Shown here piece after piece: positions 30,923 to 40,883 of a stretch of 64,000 bases of DNA (positions within the stretch are counted from its first letter, which is position 1; each line of letters begins with the position of its first letter). The DNA lies in the NCBI GenBank assembly GCA_947500525.1, contig CANMSH010000006.1:1-64000 (forward strand). Reading direction: 5' to 3'. Under the pieces are notes generated by a model. The model did not search any database and was not told the origin of the DNA. It worked only from the letters and a program-made list of their open reading frames with translations. Both the position numbers and the translations under genes were made by a program. The DNA comes from an uncultured Flavobacteriaceae bacterium (GTDB taxonomy: Bacteria > Bacteroidota > Bacteroidia > Flavobacteriales > Flavobacteriaceae).

Positions 30923-30927
30923 AACTA

Positions 30928-31557
30928 TTATTTGCTAAAATTAGATTCAATTTCTTCTACACTCGCCTCTGAAATAATAATTTTATTGGCGTTTAAAACC
31001 CCGTAAGTGTTTATTTTTGAAGCAGTTACGGTATTTGTTCTTTTCAAATTGCGCGATGACAAATATACATTTTTATTCGAGGCTTCCAACACAAACAAAG
31101 ATTTTTTATTCTCAACCTCAAGGGCTTTCAGAACATTTGTAAAATCTTTTGTTTTAGGAGTGTCAAAAGTAAAGTTCTCAACAACAATAATATTCTTCTC
31201 CTGCGCCTTAATTGAAAGTGCAGATAATCGTGCTAAACGCTTCAAATTTTTATTCAATTTGAAACCATAATTTCTAGGTCTAGGTCCGAACATACGTCCA
31301 CCTCCTCTGAATACACCAGACTTAATACTTCCCGCACGAGCAGTACCTGTACCTTTTTGTTTCTTAATCTTACGAGTACTTCCCGTAATTTCAGCTCTTT
31401 CTTTCGCTTTGTGAGTACCCTGACGTTGGTTTGCTAAAAATTGCTTCACGTCTAAATACAAAGCATGCTTATTTGGCTCTATTGCAAAAATAGCATCTGA
31501 AAGCTCAACTTTTCTTCCAGTATTTTTCCCGTTGATATCTACTACTGCTACTTTCAT
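30928..31557 (-). CDS. rplD: 50S ribosomal protein L4
   Basis: 209 residues. The extended tunnel loop is visible (RQGTHKAKERAEITGSTRKI, KKQKGTGTARAGSIKSGVFR, GGGRMFGPRPRNYGFKLNKN). In E. coli L4 represses the S10 operon by both transcription attenuation and translation. The hairpin upstream of rplC makes a similar role plausible here. Its ATG overlaps the rplC stop by one base. Confidence 0.98.
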   Translation of the reverse strand: MKVAVVDINGKNTGRKVELSDAIFAIEPNKHALYLDVKQFLANQRQGTHKAKERAEITGSTRKIKKQKGTGTARAGSIKSGVFRGGGRMFGPRPRNYGFKLNKNLKRLARLSALSIKAQEKNIIVVENFTFDTPKTKDFTNVLKALEVENKKSLFVLEASNKNVYLSSRNLKRTNTVTASKINTYGVLNANKIIISEASVEEIESNFSK

Positions 31558-32174
31558 TATTTCTCAATGATTAGATAAGAATTTTTATGGCCAGGAACAG
31601 CACCTTTAATAACTAAAAGATTCTTTTCTGGAACTACTTTTAAAACTCTTAAGTTTTGAACTTTTACTGTTTCTCCACCCATTCTACCTGCCATCTTCAT
31701 TCCTTTGAATACTCTCGCAGGGTATGATGCAGCACCAATAGAACCTGGAGCTCTTAATCTATTATGTTGACCGTGAGTTGCTTGGCCAACACCACCAAAT
31801 CCATGACGCTTTACAACACCTTGAAAACCTTTACCTTTTGATGTACCTGCCACATCTACGAACTCACCTTCTTCAAAATGTTCAACCGTAATTGAATCAC
31901 CTAACTTATACTCCTCACCAAAACCTTTGAATTCTACGACTTTTCTCTTGGCAGATGTACCAGCTTTCTTAAAGTGACCATCTAAAGCTTTATTAGAGCT
32001 TTTTGCCTTCTTGTCATCGAAACCTAATTGAAGAGCTTCATACCCATCAACTGCAGTGGTTCTGACTTGGGTAACGACACAAGGACCCGCTTGAACAACA
32101 GTACACGGAATATTCTTTCCGTTCTCGTCAAAAATGCTTGTCATGCCGATTTTTTTTCCTATTAACCCAGACAT
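31557..32174 (-). CDS. rplC: 50S ribosomal protein L3
   Basis: 205-residue early-assembly protein near the peptidyl-transferase centre. It contains [19 protein letters not shown] at the N-terminus and [15 protein letters not shown] in the long loop. It is separated from rpsJ by 145 bases, the largest gap in the ribosomal series, and that gap holds an attenuator-like hairpin. Confidence 0.98.
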   Translation of the reverse strand: MSGLIGKKIGMTSIFDENGKNIPCTVVQAGPCVVTQVRTTAVDGYEALQLGFDDKKAKSSNKALDGHFKKAGTSAKRKVVEFKGFGEEYKLGDSITVEHFEEGEFVDVAGTSKGKGFQGVVKRHGFGGVGQATHGQHNRLRAPGSIGAASYPARVFKGMKMAGRMGGETVKVQNLRVLKVVPEKNLLVIKGAVPGHKNSYLIIEK

Positions 32175-32205
32175 AATTTACTTATTATTAATTATTATTT
32201 ATATT

Positions 32206-32243
32206 CAAAAAAATTCAGGGTCAAAAATACTTCAACCCTGAAT
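32206..32243 (-). terminator. Attenuator-like terminator between rpsJ and rplC
   Basis: On the minus strand the nine-base-pair stem ATTCAGGGT (32235-32243) / ACCCTGAAT (32213-32221) encloses a 13-base loop and runs directly into seven T residues (32206-32213). This is a textbook intrinsic terminator placed inside an operon, 76 bases after the rpsJ stop. Upstream TCCTGAG (32275-32281) can pair with the 5' arm and could act as an antiterminator. Confidence 0.75.
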
Positions 32244-32319
32244 GTATTTTTTACCGTTTTTCCCTCGTCAACCGCTCAGGACATGTTACCAGAAGAATCT
32301 ATCCTCTAGTTTCTAATTA

Positions 32320-32625
32320 TCATACTTTAATCTCTACTTCTACACCACTTGGTAATTCTAGCTTCATTAACGCATCAATCGTTTTTGAAGAAGAGCTATA
32401 GATATCTAACAATCTCTTGTAAGAACTTAACTGAAATTGCTCTCTAGATTTTTTATTCACGTGTGGAGAACGTAGTACAGTAAATATTTTTTTGTGTGTT
32501 GGTAATGGAATTGGTCCATTAATAACAGCACCAGTACTTTTTACTGTTTTTACGATTTTCTCAGCAGATTTATCTACTAAATTGTAATCGTAAGACTTTA
32601 ATTTTATTCTAATTTTCTGACTCAT
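32320..32625 (-). CDS. rpsJ: 30S ribosomal protein S10 (NusE)
   Basis: 101-residue head protein that also joins NusB in transcription antitermination. It contains [40 protein letters not shown] and the C-terminal [11 protein letters not shown]. It lies 18 bases after fusA, so in this organism S10 belongs to the upstream str unit and the hairpin lies after it, not before it. Confidence 0.98.
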   Translation of the reverse strand: MSQKIRIKLKSYDYNLVDKSAEKIVKTVKSTGAVINGPIPLPTHKKIFTVLRSPHVNKKSREQFQLSSYKRLLDIYSSSSKTIDALMKLELPSGVEVEIKV

Positions 32626-32643
32626 CTTTATCTATTTAGTAAA

Positions 32644-34761
32644 TTAACCTTGTGTCTTTTTAATCACCTCTTCTGAAATATTCTTAGGCGTTTCAGCATA
32701 GTGAGAGAATTCCATTGTAGATGTCGCTCTACCTGATGATAATGTTCTTAATGATGTAACATAACCAAACATTTCAGATAAAGGCACTTCACCTTTTACA
32801 ACTTTAGATCCCGCTCTATCAGACATGTCATTAACTTGACCTCTTCTTCGGTTTAAATCACCAACGATATCACCCATATTTTCTTCAGGAGTCAATACTT
32901 CCAATTTCATAATAGGCTCCATCAATACAGCACCTGCAGCTTTCGCAGCAGCTTTATATCCTAATTTAGCAGCTAATTCAAATGATAATGCATCAGAATC
33001 GACAGCATGGAAAGAACCATCTTTTAAGGTAACCTTCATACTATCCATCTCAAATCCTGCTAAAGGACCATTTTGCATTGCTGTTTTAAATCCTTTCTCT
33101 ACAGATGGAATAAATTCTTTAGGAATATTACCACCCTTAATTACATTTACAAACTCAAGACCAGCTTTACCTTCTTCTGCAGGTTCCATTGTAAATACAA
33201 TATCGGCAAACTTACCACGACCACCAGATTGCTTTTTATAAACCTCTCTATGATCAGCAACTCTTGTTATTGCCTCTTTATATTCTACTTGCGGTTGACC
33301 TTCATTCACCTCTACTTTAAACTCACGCTTTAAACGGTCAACAATAATATCTAAGTGAAGTTCACCCATTCCAGATATAATTGTTTGTCCAGAAGCTTCA
33401 TCAGTTTTTACTTGAAAAGTAGGATCTTCCTCAGCCAACTTACCTAAAGCCATTCCTAACTTATCGACATCAGCTTTTGTTTTTGGCTCAACTGCAATAC
33501 CTATTACTGGATCTGGAAAATCCATCGATTCTAAAATAATAGGATTCTTTTCGTCAGATAAAGTATCTCCCGTTTTAATACTCTTAAAACCTACAGCAGC
33601 ACCAATATCTCCAGCCTCTATAAAATCAATTGCATTTTGCTTATTTGCGTGCATTTGGTAAATACGTGAAATACGCTCTTTCTTACCTGAACGATTATTC
33701 AATACGTAAGAACCTGCATCTAAACGACCAGAATATGATCTAAAGAATGCCAAACGACCTACGAAAGGATCTGTTGCAATCTTAAATGCTAAAGCAGCAA
33801 ATGGTTCTTTTACATCTGGCTTACGAGCAATATCATCACCAGTATGAGGATCTGTACCTATAATAGCCTCCTTATCTAAAGGAGAAGGCAAGTAACGACA
33901 TACAGCATCCAATAAAAACTGAACACCTTTATTTTTAAATGCCGAACCACAAATCATTGGAATAATAGACATATCCATTACAGCAGCACGAAGCGCAGCA
34001 TGCACTTCATCCTCAGTAATAGAATCTTCATCTTCCATATATTTTTCTAAAAGATCTTCATCATAAGCAGCTACTTCTTCAATTAACTTACCACGTAACA
34101 TGGCTGCTTCTTCTTTCAATTCTTCAGGAATCTCAATAATATCAAAGGTAGCTCCTTGCGTTTCATCATGCCACACAATAGCACGGTTCTTTACCAAGTC
34201 AACAATCCCTTTAAAATCTGCTTCATCACCAATATTCATAACAATTGGCACCGCATTCGAACCGAGCATATCTTTTACCTGCTGACAAACAGCCATAAAA
34301 TTAGCTCCTTGACGGTCCATTTTATTCACAAAACCAATTCTTGGCACTTTGTAATTATCAGCCAACCTCCAGTTCGTTTCTGATTGAGGCTCTACACCAT
34401 CAACAGCACTAAACAAAAATACCAATCCATCAAGTACACGTAAAGAACGATTTACTTCAACTGTAAAATCTACGTGACCTGGAGTATCAATAATATTGAA
34501 GTGATATCCTTTTGTATCATCAACTGGCTTTCCATTTTCGGTTGGAAACTTCCATTCACAGGTTGTTGCAGCTGAAGTAATTGTAATACCTCTTTCTTGC
34601 TCTTGCTCCATCCAATCCATTGTTGCAGCACCATCATGTACCTCACCAATTTTATGACTCACACCTGTATAGTATAATACACGTTCTGTAGTAGTGGTTT
34701 TACCCGCATCAATATGCGCAGCAATACCTATATTTCTTGTATATTTTAAATCTCTAGCCAT
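32644..34761 (-). CDS. fusA: Elongation factor G
   Basis: 705-residue GTPase that drives translocation and, with RRF, ribosome recycling. The G1 motif AHIDAGKT is at 15-22, switch [10 protein letters not shown] starts at 92 (catalytic His96) and NKMD is at 146-149. Domain II, the domain IV tip (ESVEKGF / NGPLAGF region) and domain V ([20 protein letters not shown]) are complete. It begins five bases after rpsG in the standard str order rpsL-rpsG-fusA, with no tuf gene following. Confidence 0.98.
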   Translation of the reverse strand: MARDLKYTRNIGIAAHIDAGKTTTTERVLYYTGVSHKIGEVHDGAATMDWMEQEQERGITITSAATTCEWKFPTENGKPVDDTKGYHFNIIDTPGHVDFTVEVNRSLRVLDGLVFLFSAVDGVEPQSETNWRLADNYKVPRIGFVNKMDRQGANFMAVCQQVKDMLGSNAVPIVMNIGDEADFKGIVDLVKNRAIVWHDETQGATFDIIEIPEELKEEAAMLRGKLIEEVAAYDEDLLEKYMEDEDSITEDEVHAALRAAVMDMSIIPMICGSAFKNKGVQFLLDAVCRYLPSPLDKEAIIGTDPHTGDDIARKPDVKEPFAALAFKIATDPFVGRLAFFRSYSGRLDAGSYVLNNRSGKKERISRIYQMHANKQNAIDFIEAGDIGAAVGFKSIKTGDTLSDEKNPIILESMDFPDPVIGIAVEPKTKADVDKLGMALGKLAEEDPTFQVKTDEASGQTIISGMGELHLDIIVDRLKREFKVEVNEGQPQVEYKEAITRVADHREVYKKQSGGRGKFADIVFTMEPAEEGKAGLEFVNVIKGGNIPKEFIPSVEKGFKTAMQNGPLAGFEMDSMKVTLKDGSFHAVDSDALSFELAAKLGYKAAAKAAGAVLMEPIMKLEVLTPEENMGDIVGDLNRRRGQVNDMSDRAGSKVVKGEVPLSEMFGYVTSLRTLSSGRATSTMEFSHYAETPKNISEEVIKKTQG

Positions 34762-34766
34762 CCTAA

Positions 34767-35243
34767 TTAAAATCTAAAGTGTGAAAATGCTTTATTGGCC
34801 TCAGCCATTTTATGTACATCCGTTCTTTTCTTAACAGCAGCTCCTTCTTCTTTTGCTGCAGCTAATACTTCGCCAGCTAAACGCTGAGCCATAGATTTTT
34901 CATTACGCTTTCTAGCAAATAAAATCATCCATTTAATTGCCATAGACACTTTTCTGTCAGGTCTAATTTGCATTGGGATTTGAAAAGTAGCTCCTCCAAC
35001 TCTACGACTACGTACTTCTACGTGAGGCATAACATTAGATAAGGCATCTTTCCATATTTCTAGTGAAGTTTTTTCTTCGTCTTGTTTTCTTTCTTCTACA
35101 ATGTCTAATGCATCGTAAAATACTTTAAAGGCCGTCGATTTCTTACCATCTTTCATCAAATTGTTCACGAAACGCGTAACTAGTTGATCATTAAATTTTG
35201 GATCCGGTAAAAGAATTCTCTTTTTGGCGATTCTTTTTCTCAT
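34767..35243 (-). CDS. rpsG: 30S ribosomal protein S7
   Basis: 158-residue head-assembly protein at the mRNA exit. It contains [39 protein letters not shown] and the C-terminal [13 protein letters not shown]. In E. coli it represses the str operon. Gap of 25 bases from rpsL. Confidence 0.98.
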   Translation of the reverse strand: MRKRIAKKRILLPDPKFNDQLVTRFVNNLMKDGKKSTAFKVFYDALDIVEERKQDEEKTSLEIWKDALSNVMPHVEVRSRRVGGATFQIPMQIRPDRKVSMAIKWMILFARKRNEKSMAQRLAGEVLAAAKEEGAAVKKRTDVHKMAEANKAFSHFRF

Positions 35244-35268
35244 GTCTCTTTACATTAAAGTGATTTAA

Positions 35269-35643
35269 TTATTTCTTTGGGCGTTTCGCTCCGTACTTCG
35301 AACGACGTTGTGTTCTACCCTCGACTCCTGCTGTATCTAAAGCTCCACGAACAATGTGATACTTTACACCAGGCAAATCTTTTACTCTTCCACCTCTAAC
35401 TAATACTATCGAGTGCTCTTGTAAATTATGACCTTCTCCAGGAATGTATGCATTTACTTCATTTCCATTAGTCAACCTTACCCTTGCTACTTTACGCATA
35501 GCTGAATTTGGTTTCTTTGGAGTAGTCGTGTAAACACGTGTACAAACACCTCTTCTTTGAGGGCACGAATTTAAAGCTGCCGATTTGTTCTTCTTAGTTA
35601 TTTGGGTTCTTCCCTTACGTACTAACTGTGATATAGTTGGCAT
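35269..35643 (-). CDS. rpsL: 30S ribosomal protein S12
   Basis: 124-residue decoding-centre protein. The conserved loops [15 protein letters not shown] and [16 protein letters not shown] are wild-type-like, with the Lys residues at the sites where streptomycin resistance changes occur elsewhere. It is the first gene of the 32-gene ribosomal series and lies about 50 bases after a strong promoter. Confidence 0.98.
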   Translation of the reverse strand: MPTISQLVRKGRTQITKKNKSAALNSCPQRRGVCTRVYTTTPKKPNSAMRKVARVRLTNGNEVNAYIPGEGHNLQEHSIVLVRGGRVKDLPGVKYHIVRGALDTAGVEGRTQRRSKYGAKRPKK

Positions 35644-35697
35644 ACTAATTAATTAATTGTTTTTAAGTTTTTTAAAAATCTCTCTTTTAAGAGGCTG

Positions 35698-35728
35698 CAA
35701 ATGTATAAATTATTTCTGGTTATTCAAA
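35698..35728 (-). promoter_or_regulatory. Promoter of the str-S10-spc-alpha series
   Basis: Minus-strand -33 TTTG (35725-35728), a 19-base spacer and -7 TACATTTG (35698-35705) match the Bacteroidota consensus perfectly. Transcription would start near 35691, giving a leader of about 48 bases that includes an AT-rich inverted repeat (CTCTTAAAAGAG). Confidence 0.85.
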
Positions 35729-35801
35729 TAGGTTTGAATTAAATTTTATTTACATCTGCAAAATAGTCTTTGATAATACTTTTTTAAAGGAGATTTTACT
35801 C

Positions 35802-35809
35802 TATTTTTG
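35802..35809 (+). promoter_or_regulatory. Candidate -7 box before the Omp85-family gene
   Basis: TATTTTTG ends eight bases before the GTG start codon. Without a -33 TTG at normal spacing it is only a candidate. If used, the mRNA would be almost leaderless. Confidence 0.4.
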
Positions 35810-35816
35810 GGACGTT

Positions 35817-37502
35817 GTGAAACATTTTTTAACACCATATATATGTATACTATATTTTTGTTGTTATTTTTCGGCGTTACATTCTCAAAATTTAACATTG
35901 AAAATTTCGGCAAAAGATACCGTCAACAATACCCTATTACAAAGTCTCAAATTTCAGACCAATCATACGACTACTAAAAGCCTATTTTTTCAAATTGACT
36001 CTCTAAAACTTCGTTTTGAAAAGATGGGGTTTTTAAACAACCGCTTGGATACAGTTCTACAAAAAGATTCCATTTTCAATGCTCGCTTTACCCTAGGAAA
36101 CTCAACCAAAACCATGAGGGTTTTTTATAATAAAAATGAAGTGAGCGAAACGCTCATCCAATCTTTATCGCAAGATATTACAAAAGATTATTTTGACGTA
36201 GAACTTGATGCTGTCTCAAGGGTTATGACCTCAATAGTTTCATCATTAGAACAAAAAGGTAATGCATTTTCGGAAGCTTACTTAACAAACATTTCAGTAA
36301 AAACAAATCTTTTACAATCTAAGTTAGTTGTACAATCTTCGGCCGTTCGAACCATCGACAAAGTCATCGTTAAAGGGGAGCTTGATTTTCCAAAAACCTT
36401 TATCAAACATTATTTTAATATTAGAAAAGGAACTATTTTCAACAGACAAAAACTATTAAGTATTTCAAAGCAAATTAAGGCTTTGCCGTTTGTAGATGAA
36501 GCTAAAGCTGCAGAAGTATTATTCACAAACGATTCAACATTTCTCTATCTTTACCTGAAAAAGAAAAAATCGAACAAATTTGACGGACTTATAGGGTTCT
36601 CATCTAATGAAACAACCAACAACATACAGTTTAACGGCTACCTGGAATTAGGACTAAATAACATTTTTAAAGGTGGAGAGCGCATTAACTTAAATTGGAG
36701 AAATAATGGTAGCAACCGGCAATTTTTCGATTTCAATGTCGAAACACCTTATATATTTAACTCTTCAATAACACCGGAAATTGGTTTAAATATTTATAAA
36801 CAAGATTCAACATTCATTAATACTAAGACTTTAATCAATCTTAACTACACGCTCAATTATAAGAATAAAATTGGATTTTCCTATATATCAGAATCATCAA
36901 CAAATCTATTAGACAATCCAATTGAAAATATTGACGATTACACCTCCAATCTCTTCGGGTTGACGCATATCTACACTACCTTGACCGACGATCTCTTGTA
37001 CCCAACCAAATTCAGTTTTCGAACCAATGCATACAGAGGATCAAGAAAAGCAGCAGATAACAAAATCAATCAAACAAAACTACATTTTGATATACAATAT
37101 CTATTTAACTTAAATCTAAAAAACAGTATTTTCATACGAAGTTCTAATGGCATGTTGATTTCCGAAAACTTCTTTACCAACGAATTATTTCGGCTGGGTG
37201 GTGCGAACAGTATTCGCGGATTTAATGAAGAAAGCATTTTCTCTTCTTTATATACCATTGCCAACATAGAATTCAGGTATAGAACAAGTTCATCTTCTTA
37301 CCTTTATTCTATTACTGATGCGGGATTTATCCAAAACGAATTAGAGGGTATAAATCAAAATATATACAGTCTTGGACTTGGCTATACATTTAACACTAAT
37401 TTTGGTTTGATAAATTTAAGTTACGCATTAGGCAAAACCAATAACTTGCCATTTAATTTTAATGACTCTAGGTTTCATTTAAAAATTATTAATCTCTTCT
37501 AA
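35817..37502 (+). CDS. Omp85-family outer-membrane beta-barrel protein
   Basis: 561 residues with a GTG start, a signal peptide (about 1-24, ending LHSQ) and the build of BamA/TamA-type proteins. One or two POTRA-like segments (clearest about 175-245, IDKVIVKGELDFPKTFIKHY) precede a 16-strand barrel. Near residue 465 the loop motif SIRGF corresponds to the VRGF/Y lid motif of Omp85 proteins, and the chain ends in Phe. It is smaller than BamA (about 800 residues), so it is more likely an accessory translocation or insertion factor than BamA itself. It is transcribed divergently from the ribosomal series and alone. Confidence 0.85.
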   Translation: MKHFLTPYICILYFCCYFSALHSQNLTLKISAKDTVNNTLLQSLKFQTNHTTTKSLFFQIDSLKLRFEKMGFLNNRLDTVLQKDSIFNARFTLGNSTKTMRVFYNKNEVSETLIQSLSQDITKDYFDVELDAVSRVMTSIVSSLEQKGNAFSEAYLTNISVKTNLLQSKLVVQSSAVRTIDKVIVKGELDFPKTFIKHYFNIRKGTIFNRQKLLSISKQIKALPFVDEAKAAEVLFTNDSTFLYLYLKKKKSNKFDGLIGFSSNETTNNIQFNGYLELGLNNIFKGGERINLNWRNNGSNRQFFDFNVETPYIFNSSITPEIGLNIYKQDSTFINTKTLINLNYTLNYKNKIGFSYISESSTNLLDNPIENIDDYTSNLFGLTHIYTTLTDDLLYPTKFSFRTNAYRGSRKAADNKINQTKLHFDIQYLFNLNLKNSIFIRSSNGMLISENFFTNELFRLGGANSIRGFNEESIFSSLYTIANIEFRYRTSSSSYLYSITDAGFIQNELEGINQNIYSLGLGYTFNTNFGLINLSYALGKTNNLPFNFNDSRFHLKIINLF

Positions 37503-37583
37503 CTTAAAGCACGTTAAAACACTCTCAACCAATAATCTATTAACTATTATTTAACATTTCTCTAACTTTTTAACGTCAAAAAG

Positions 37584-37614
37584 TTGTGTCTTTAACAATT
37601 TATTAAGACTTTTG
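37584..37614 (+). promoter_or_regulatory. Promoter of susC locus 1
   Basis: TTG (37584-37586), a 20-base spacer and GACTTTTG (37607-37614), one base off TAnnTTTG in the first position. The same arrangement occurs before the second susC gene with identical spacing to the start codon, which supports it. Confidence 0.5.
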
Positions 37615-37641
37615 AGGATAATTAATTCAAATAACTATATA

Positions 37642-40600
37642 ATGAAAACAAAGTTTAGTGGAATTTTAACGCTATTACTGGCGTTTGTTGTGCAATTCAC
37701 TTTTGCACAAGAAAAAACTATCACTGGTACTGTCTCAGATGAATCTGGACCACTACCTGGGGTTAGTATAATAATCAAAGGAACTACTACTGGTACTGAA
37801 ACTGATTTTGATGGTAAGTATACTATCAACTCTAAAGTTGGAGATGTATTAGTGTTTAGTTTTGTAGGGATGAAATCTCAAGAGAAAACGGTAGGCGTTT
37901 CGAACACTATTAATGTTGTGTTAGAGGCTGACAATGTTCTTGATGAAGTAGTTGTTACAGCACAAGGTAGTAAAAGAGAAGCCAGATCACTTGGTTACTC
38001 AATTAGTAAAGTAGAGTCAGATCAATTAGAGCAAAAAGCTCAATCTGATTTAGGAAGAGTTCTACAAGGTAAAGCTGCCGGTGTGAATATTACTGCAACC
38101 AACGGTGTATCAGGTTCTGGTACAAACATTATTATTAGAGGTTATACTTCTATATCTGGTAGTAATCAACCGCTATTTGTTGTAGATGGTGTACCTTTTG
38201 ATGGAGGGAACAATTCTCAAGATCAATTTTTTGATAACGTTACTGAATCAAGTAGATTTTTAGATTTAGACCCTAACAATATCGAAAGCATCAACGTCTT
38301 AAAAGGTTTGAGTGCTTCTGTATTATATGGAGAAAGAGGTAGAAATGGTGTAATCCTAATTACTACAAAGAATGGTAGTTCTACTGCATCTAACAAAAAG
38401 TTTGAAGCGACTTTAACATCTTCTTACTTTTTATCTGAAGCTGTACTTCCAGATTATCAAACTGAATATGGAGGTGGTTTCCACCAAAACTTTGGTTTCT
38501 TCTTTAGTAACTGGGGATCTGCATTTACAGATGACATCAGTTCGAATGGTTCTTTTAGAGGTATTGATACTGACGGTGTAACCTTAGTTGAGCACCCTCT
38601 TGGTCGTCTTTCTGACAGATCATTAAGAGCTGGATTCGAAGATCTAATTGCTGGTAATTATAGACACCAAAATTATAACAGTGTAAAGAATTTCTTCAGA
38701 ACTGGTACTATTGCTTCGACTTCATTAAATATGAGAGGAAGTGCTGAAAACGTTACTTATAACGTGAATTATGGTAGAACAGAAGATGAAGGTTTTACTC
38801 CTGGAAATAAATTAACAAGAAATAGTTTAGGATTTGGTGGTACAGCAAAGTTGGCTAACAAATTTACTGTTTCTGGTGCTTTAACATACTCTAACACTGA
38901 TTATAAAACACCTCCAATTTCTGCCTCTTTAGGTAGTGGTACAATTGGTAGTGGTGGGTCTGTTTTTGGTGACGTATTATATACGCCTAGAAATATTGAC
39001 TTAGCAGGATTGCCATTTGAAGCTGCTGATGGTAGAAGTGTTTACTATCGTTCTGGTAATGATATTCAAAATCCGAATTGGACAGTTAGAAATGCAAAAA
39101 CAACTCAAGATACAGAGCGTTTATTTGGTAATGCAAACATCATGTTCCCGTTCAATGACAACTACTCTTTAACATATCGTGTAGGTATTGATACATATTC
39201 TGAATTCAATAGTTATGGCCAGAACAAAGGTGGTGTAGATGGAGATGCTACTGGTATCTTTAGAACGATTACTGCAAAAAACAAAATTTGGGATCATAGT
39301 TTTATCTTTAATGGTAATGAAGACTTAACTGAAGATTTAAATTTGAAGTTTATTGTTGGTGCAACATCAAGAAGAGATGTATACGAGCAAGATGGTGTTG
39401 AAAGCACACAGCAATTGTCTTTTGGTACATTAAGACATTTTAACTTCGTAAATCATTCAACAGTAAATAGTTTTAGTGGTCAAGAAATCGCATTCCAATC
39501 TGAAGTTAATACTTTAGGAGCGTATGCAGATGCTACTTTTGGTTATAAGAACTACTTATATTTAAATATGTCTGCTCGTAATGACTGGACTTCAACCTTA
39601 GAAAGCGAAAACAATTCTATTCTCTTTAAAGGAGCAAGTATTTCTTTTGTTCCAACAAGTTTACTCGAAAATTTAGTTTCTACGAATGGTTTAAACTATT
39701 TAAAAGTTCGTTTAGGGTATGGTGAGTCTGCCGGTTTTCCAGCAGCATATAGTACACGTAACACATTGAACTTAACTTCTAGATTATTTGTTGACAATGC
39801 AGGAGGAGTATTATCAGGTAACTCAATCGCAAACAGATTAGGTAACCCTAACTTAACACCAGAATTGGTGAAAGAGATTGAATTTGGTATCGATACAAAA
39901 TTCTTAAACAACAAGATTGGTTTAAATGTAAGTGTATTTGACAAAAGAACTGAAGACTTAATTACTGATCAAAATTTAGATCCATCAACTGGATTTACAG
40001 TAACAAGAATTAATGCTGGTGAATTAAAAGTTCAAGGTATTGAGATTGACTTAAATGCAACTCCTGTTAAGACAGATGATTTCAGATGGGACATTTCAGG
40101 TAATTTCTACGCTGATGAAAGTGAAGTATTATCACTTCCTGAAGGAACTACACAAATTGCATTAACATCTGTAATTGGAGGTCGTCCTGCAAACTATGCA
40201 GTTGAAGGTCAACCTTTAGGTGTTTTACAAGGTATCGCTGTAAGAAGAGATGCAAATGGAAATCGTCTTGTAAGTGGTAATGGTGATTATCTAGAAGATA
40301 CTGATATTAGTATCATTGGAGATCCTAACCCAGATTGGACTTCTTCTATTACAAATACACTTAAATATAAAAACTGGTCTTTCAATATGTCTTGGCAATA
40401 TAGACATGGAGGTGATATATTCTCGCAAACTGCTGGGGCTACTATAGGTCGTGGGGTTGCTGTATCTCCAATCAGCAGAGAAGGTACTTATATTTTACCT
40501 GGTGTATTACAAGATGGTACTCCTAACAATATTCAAATTACTGCAACGCGTGTATTCTTTAATAACTTTGGTTTCGGTGCAGAAGAATTGTTAATATTTG

Positions 40601-40857
40601 ACGGTAGTACGCTGAGACTTTCTGAAGCGAGTCTTTCATTTGCTTTACCAAGTAAATTGTTAGAAAAGTCTCCTTTTGGTTCTATCGCAATAACAGCGTC
40701 AGGTTCTAACTTATGGTTTAGAGCATTTAATTTTCCTAAAGCCGTAAATTTTGACACGAATACATTAAGTACTGGTGTTGGTAACGGACAAGGTATTGAT
40801 TTTATTACTGGACCTAGTTCTAGAAGATATGGTATAAGTGTAAAAGCAACGTTCTAA
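37642..40857 (+). CDS. SusC/RagA-family TonB-dependent transporter, locus 1
   Basis: 1,071-residue outer-membrane importer. I start it at the ATG at 37642, where a signal peptide begins (MKTKFSGILTLLLAFVVQFT, cleaved at FAQ). A carboxypeptidase-regulatory-like domain follows (about 24-110, GTVSDESGPLPGVSIIIKGT), then the plug (VLDEVVVTAQGSKREARSLG) and a 22-strand barrel ending in Phe. It works with the SusD lipoprotein encoded 26 bases downstream, which closes over it as a lid. No glycoside hydrolase is linked, so the cargo is not shown to be a polysaccharide. Confidence 0.95.
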   Translation: MKTKFSGILTLLLAFVVQFTFAQEKTITGTVSDESGPLPGVSIIIKGTTTGTETDFDGKYTINSKVGDVLVFSFVGMKSQEKTVGVSNTINVVLEADNVLDEVVVTAQGSKREARSLGYSISKVESDQLEQKAQSDLGRVLQGKAAGVNITATNGVSGSGTNIIIRGYTSISGSNQPLFVVDGVPFDGGNNSQDQFFDNVTESSRFLDLDPNNIESINVLKGLSASVLYGERGRNGVILITTKNGSSTASNKKFEATLTSSYFLSEAVLPDYQTEYGGGFHQNFGFFFSNWGSAFTDDISSNGSFRGIDTDGVTLVEHPLGRLSDRSLRAGFEDLIAGNYRHQNYNSVKNFFRTGTIASTSLNMRGSAENVTYNVNYGRTEDEGFTPGNKLTRNSLGFGGTAKLANKFTVSGALTYSNTDYKTPPISASLGSGTIGSGGSVFGDVLYTPRNIDLAGLPFEAADGRSVYYRSGNDIQNPNWTVRNAKTTQDTERLFGNANIMFPFNDNYSLTYRVGIDTYSEFNSYGQNKGGVDGDATGIFRTITAKNKIWDHSFIFNGNEDLTEDLNLKFIVGATSRRDVYEQDGVESTQQLSFGTLRHFNFVNHSTVNSFSGQEIAFQSEVNTLGAYADATFGYKNYLYLNMSARNDWTSTLESENNSILFKGASISFVPTSLLENLVSTNGLNYLKVRLGYGESAGFPAAYSTRNTLNLTSRLFVDNAGGVLSGNSIANRLGNPNLTPELVKEIEFGIDTKFLNNKIGLNVSVFDKRTEDLITDQNLDPSTGFTVTRINAGELKVQGIEIDLNATPVKTDDFRWDISGNFYADESEVLSLPEGTTQIALTSVIGGRPANYAVEGQPLGVLQGIAVRRDANGNRLVSGNGDYLEDTDISIIGDPNPDWTSSITNTLKYKNWSFNMSWQYRHGGDIFSQTAGATIGRGVAVSPISREGTYILPGVLQDGTPNNIQITATRVFFNNFGFGAEELLIFDGSTLRLSEASLSFALPSKLLEKSPFGSIAITASGSNLWFRAFNFPKAVNFDTNTLSTGVGNGQGIDFITGPSSRRYGISVKATF

Positions 40858-40883
40858 ATTCTAAAAAAATAAAAATAGAGATC

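Noticed and set aside
32644..34761. Missing tuf gene after fusA as an anomaly.
   Set aside because: In many Bacteroidota tuf lies elsewhere, so its absence here is ordinary.
37635..37829. Open frame antisense to the first susC gene.
   Set aside because: It mirrors the coding sequence, has no signal peptide or promoter and no recognisable domain.
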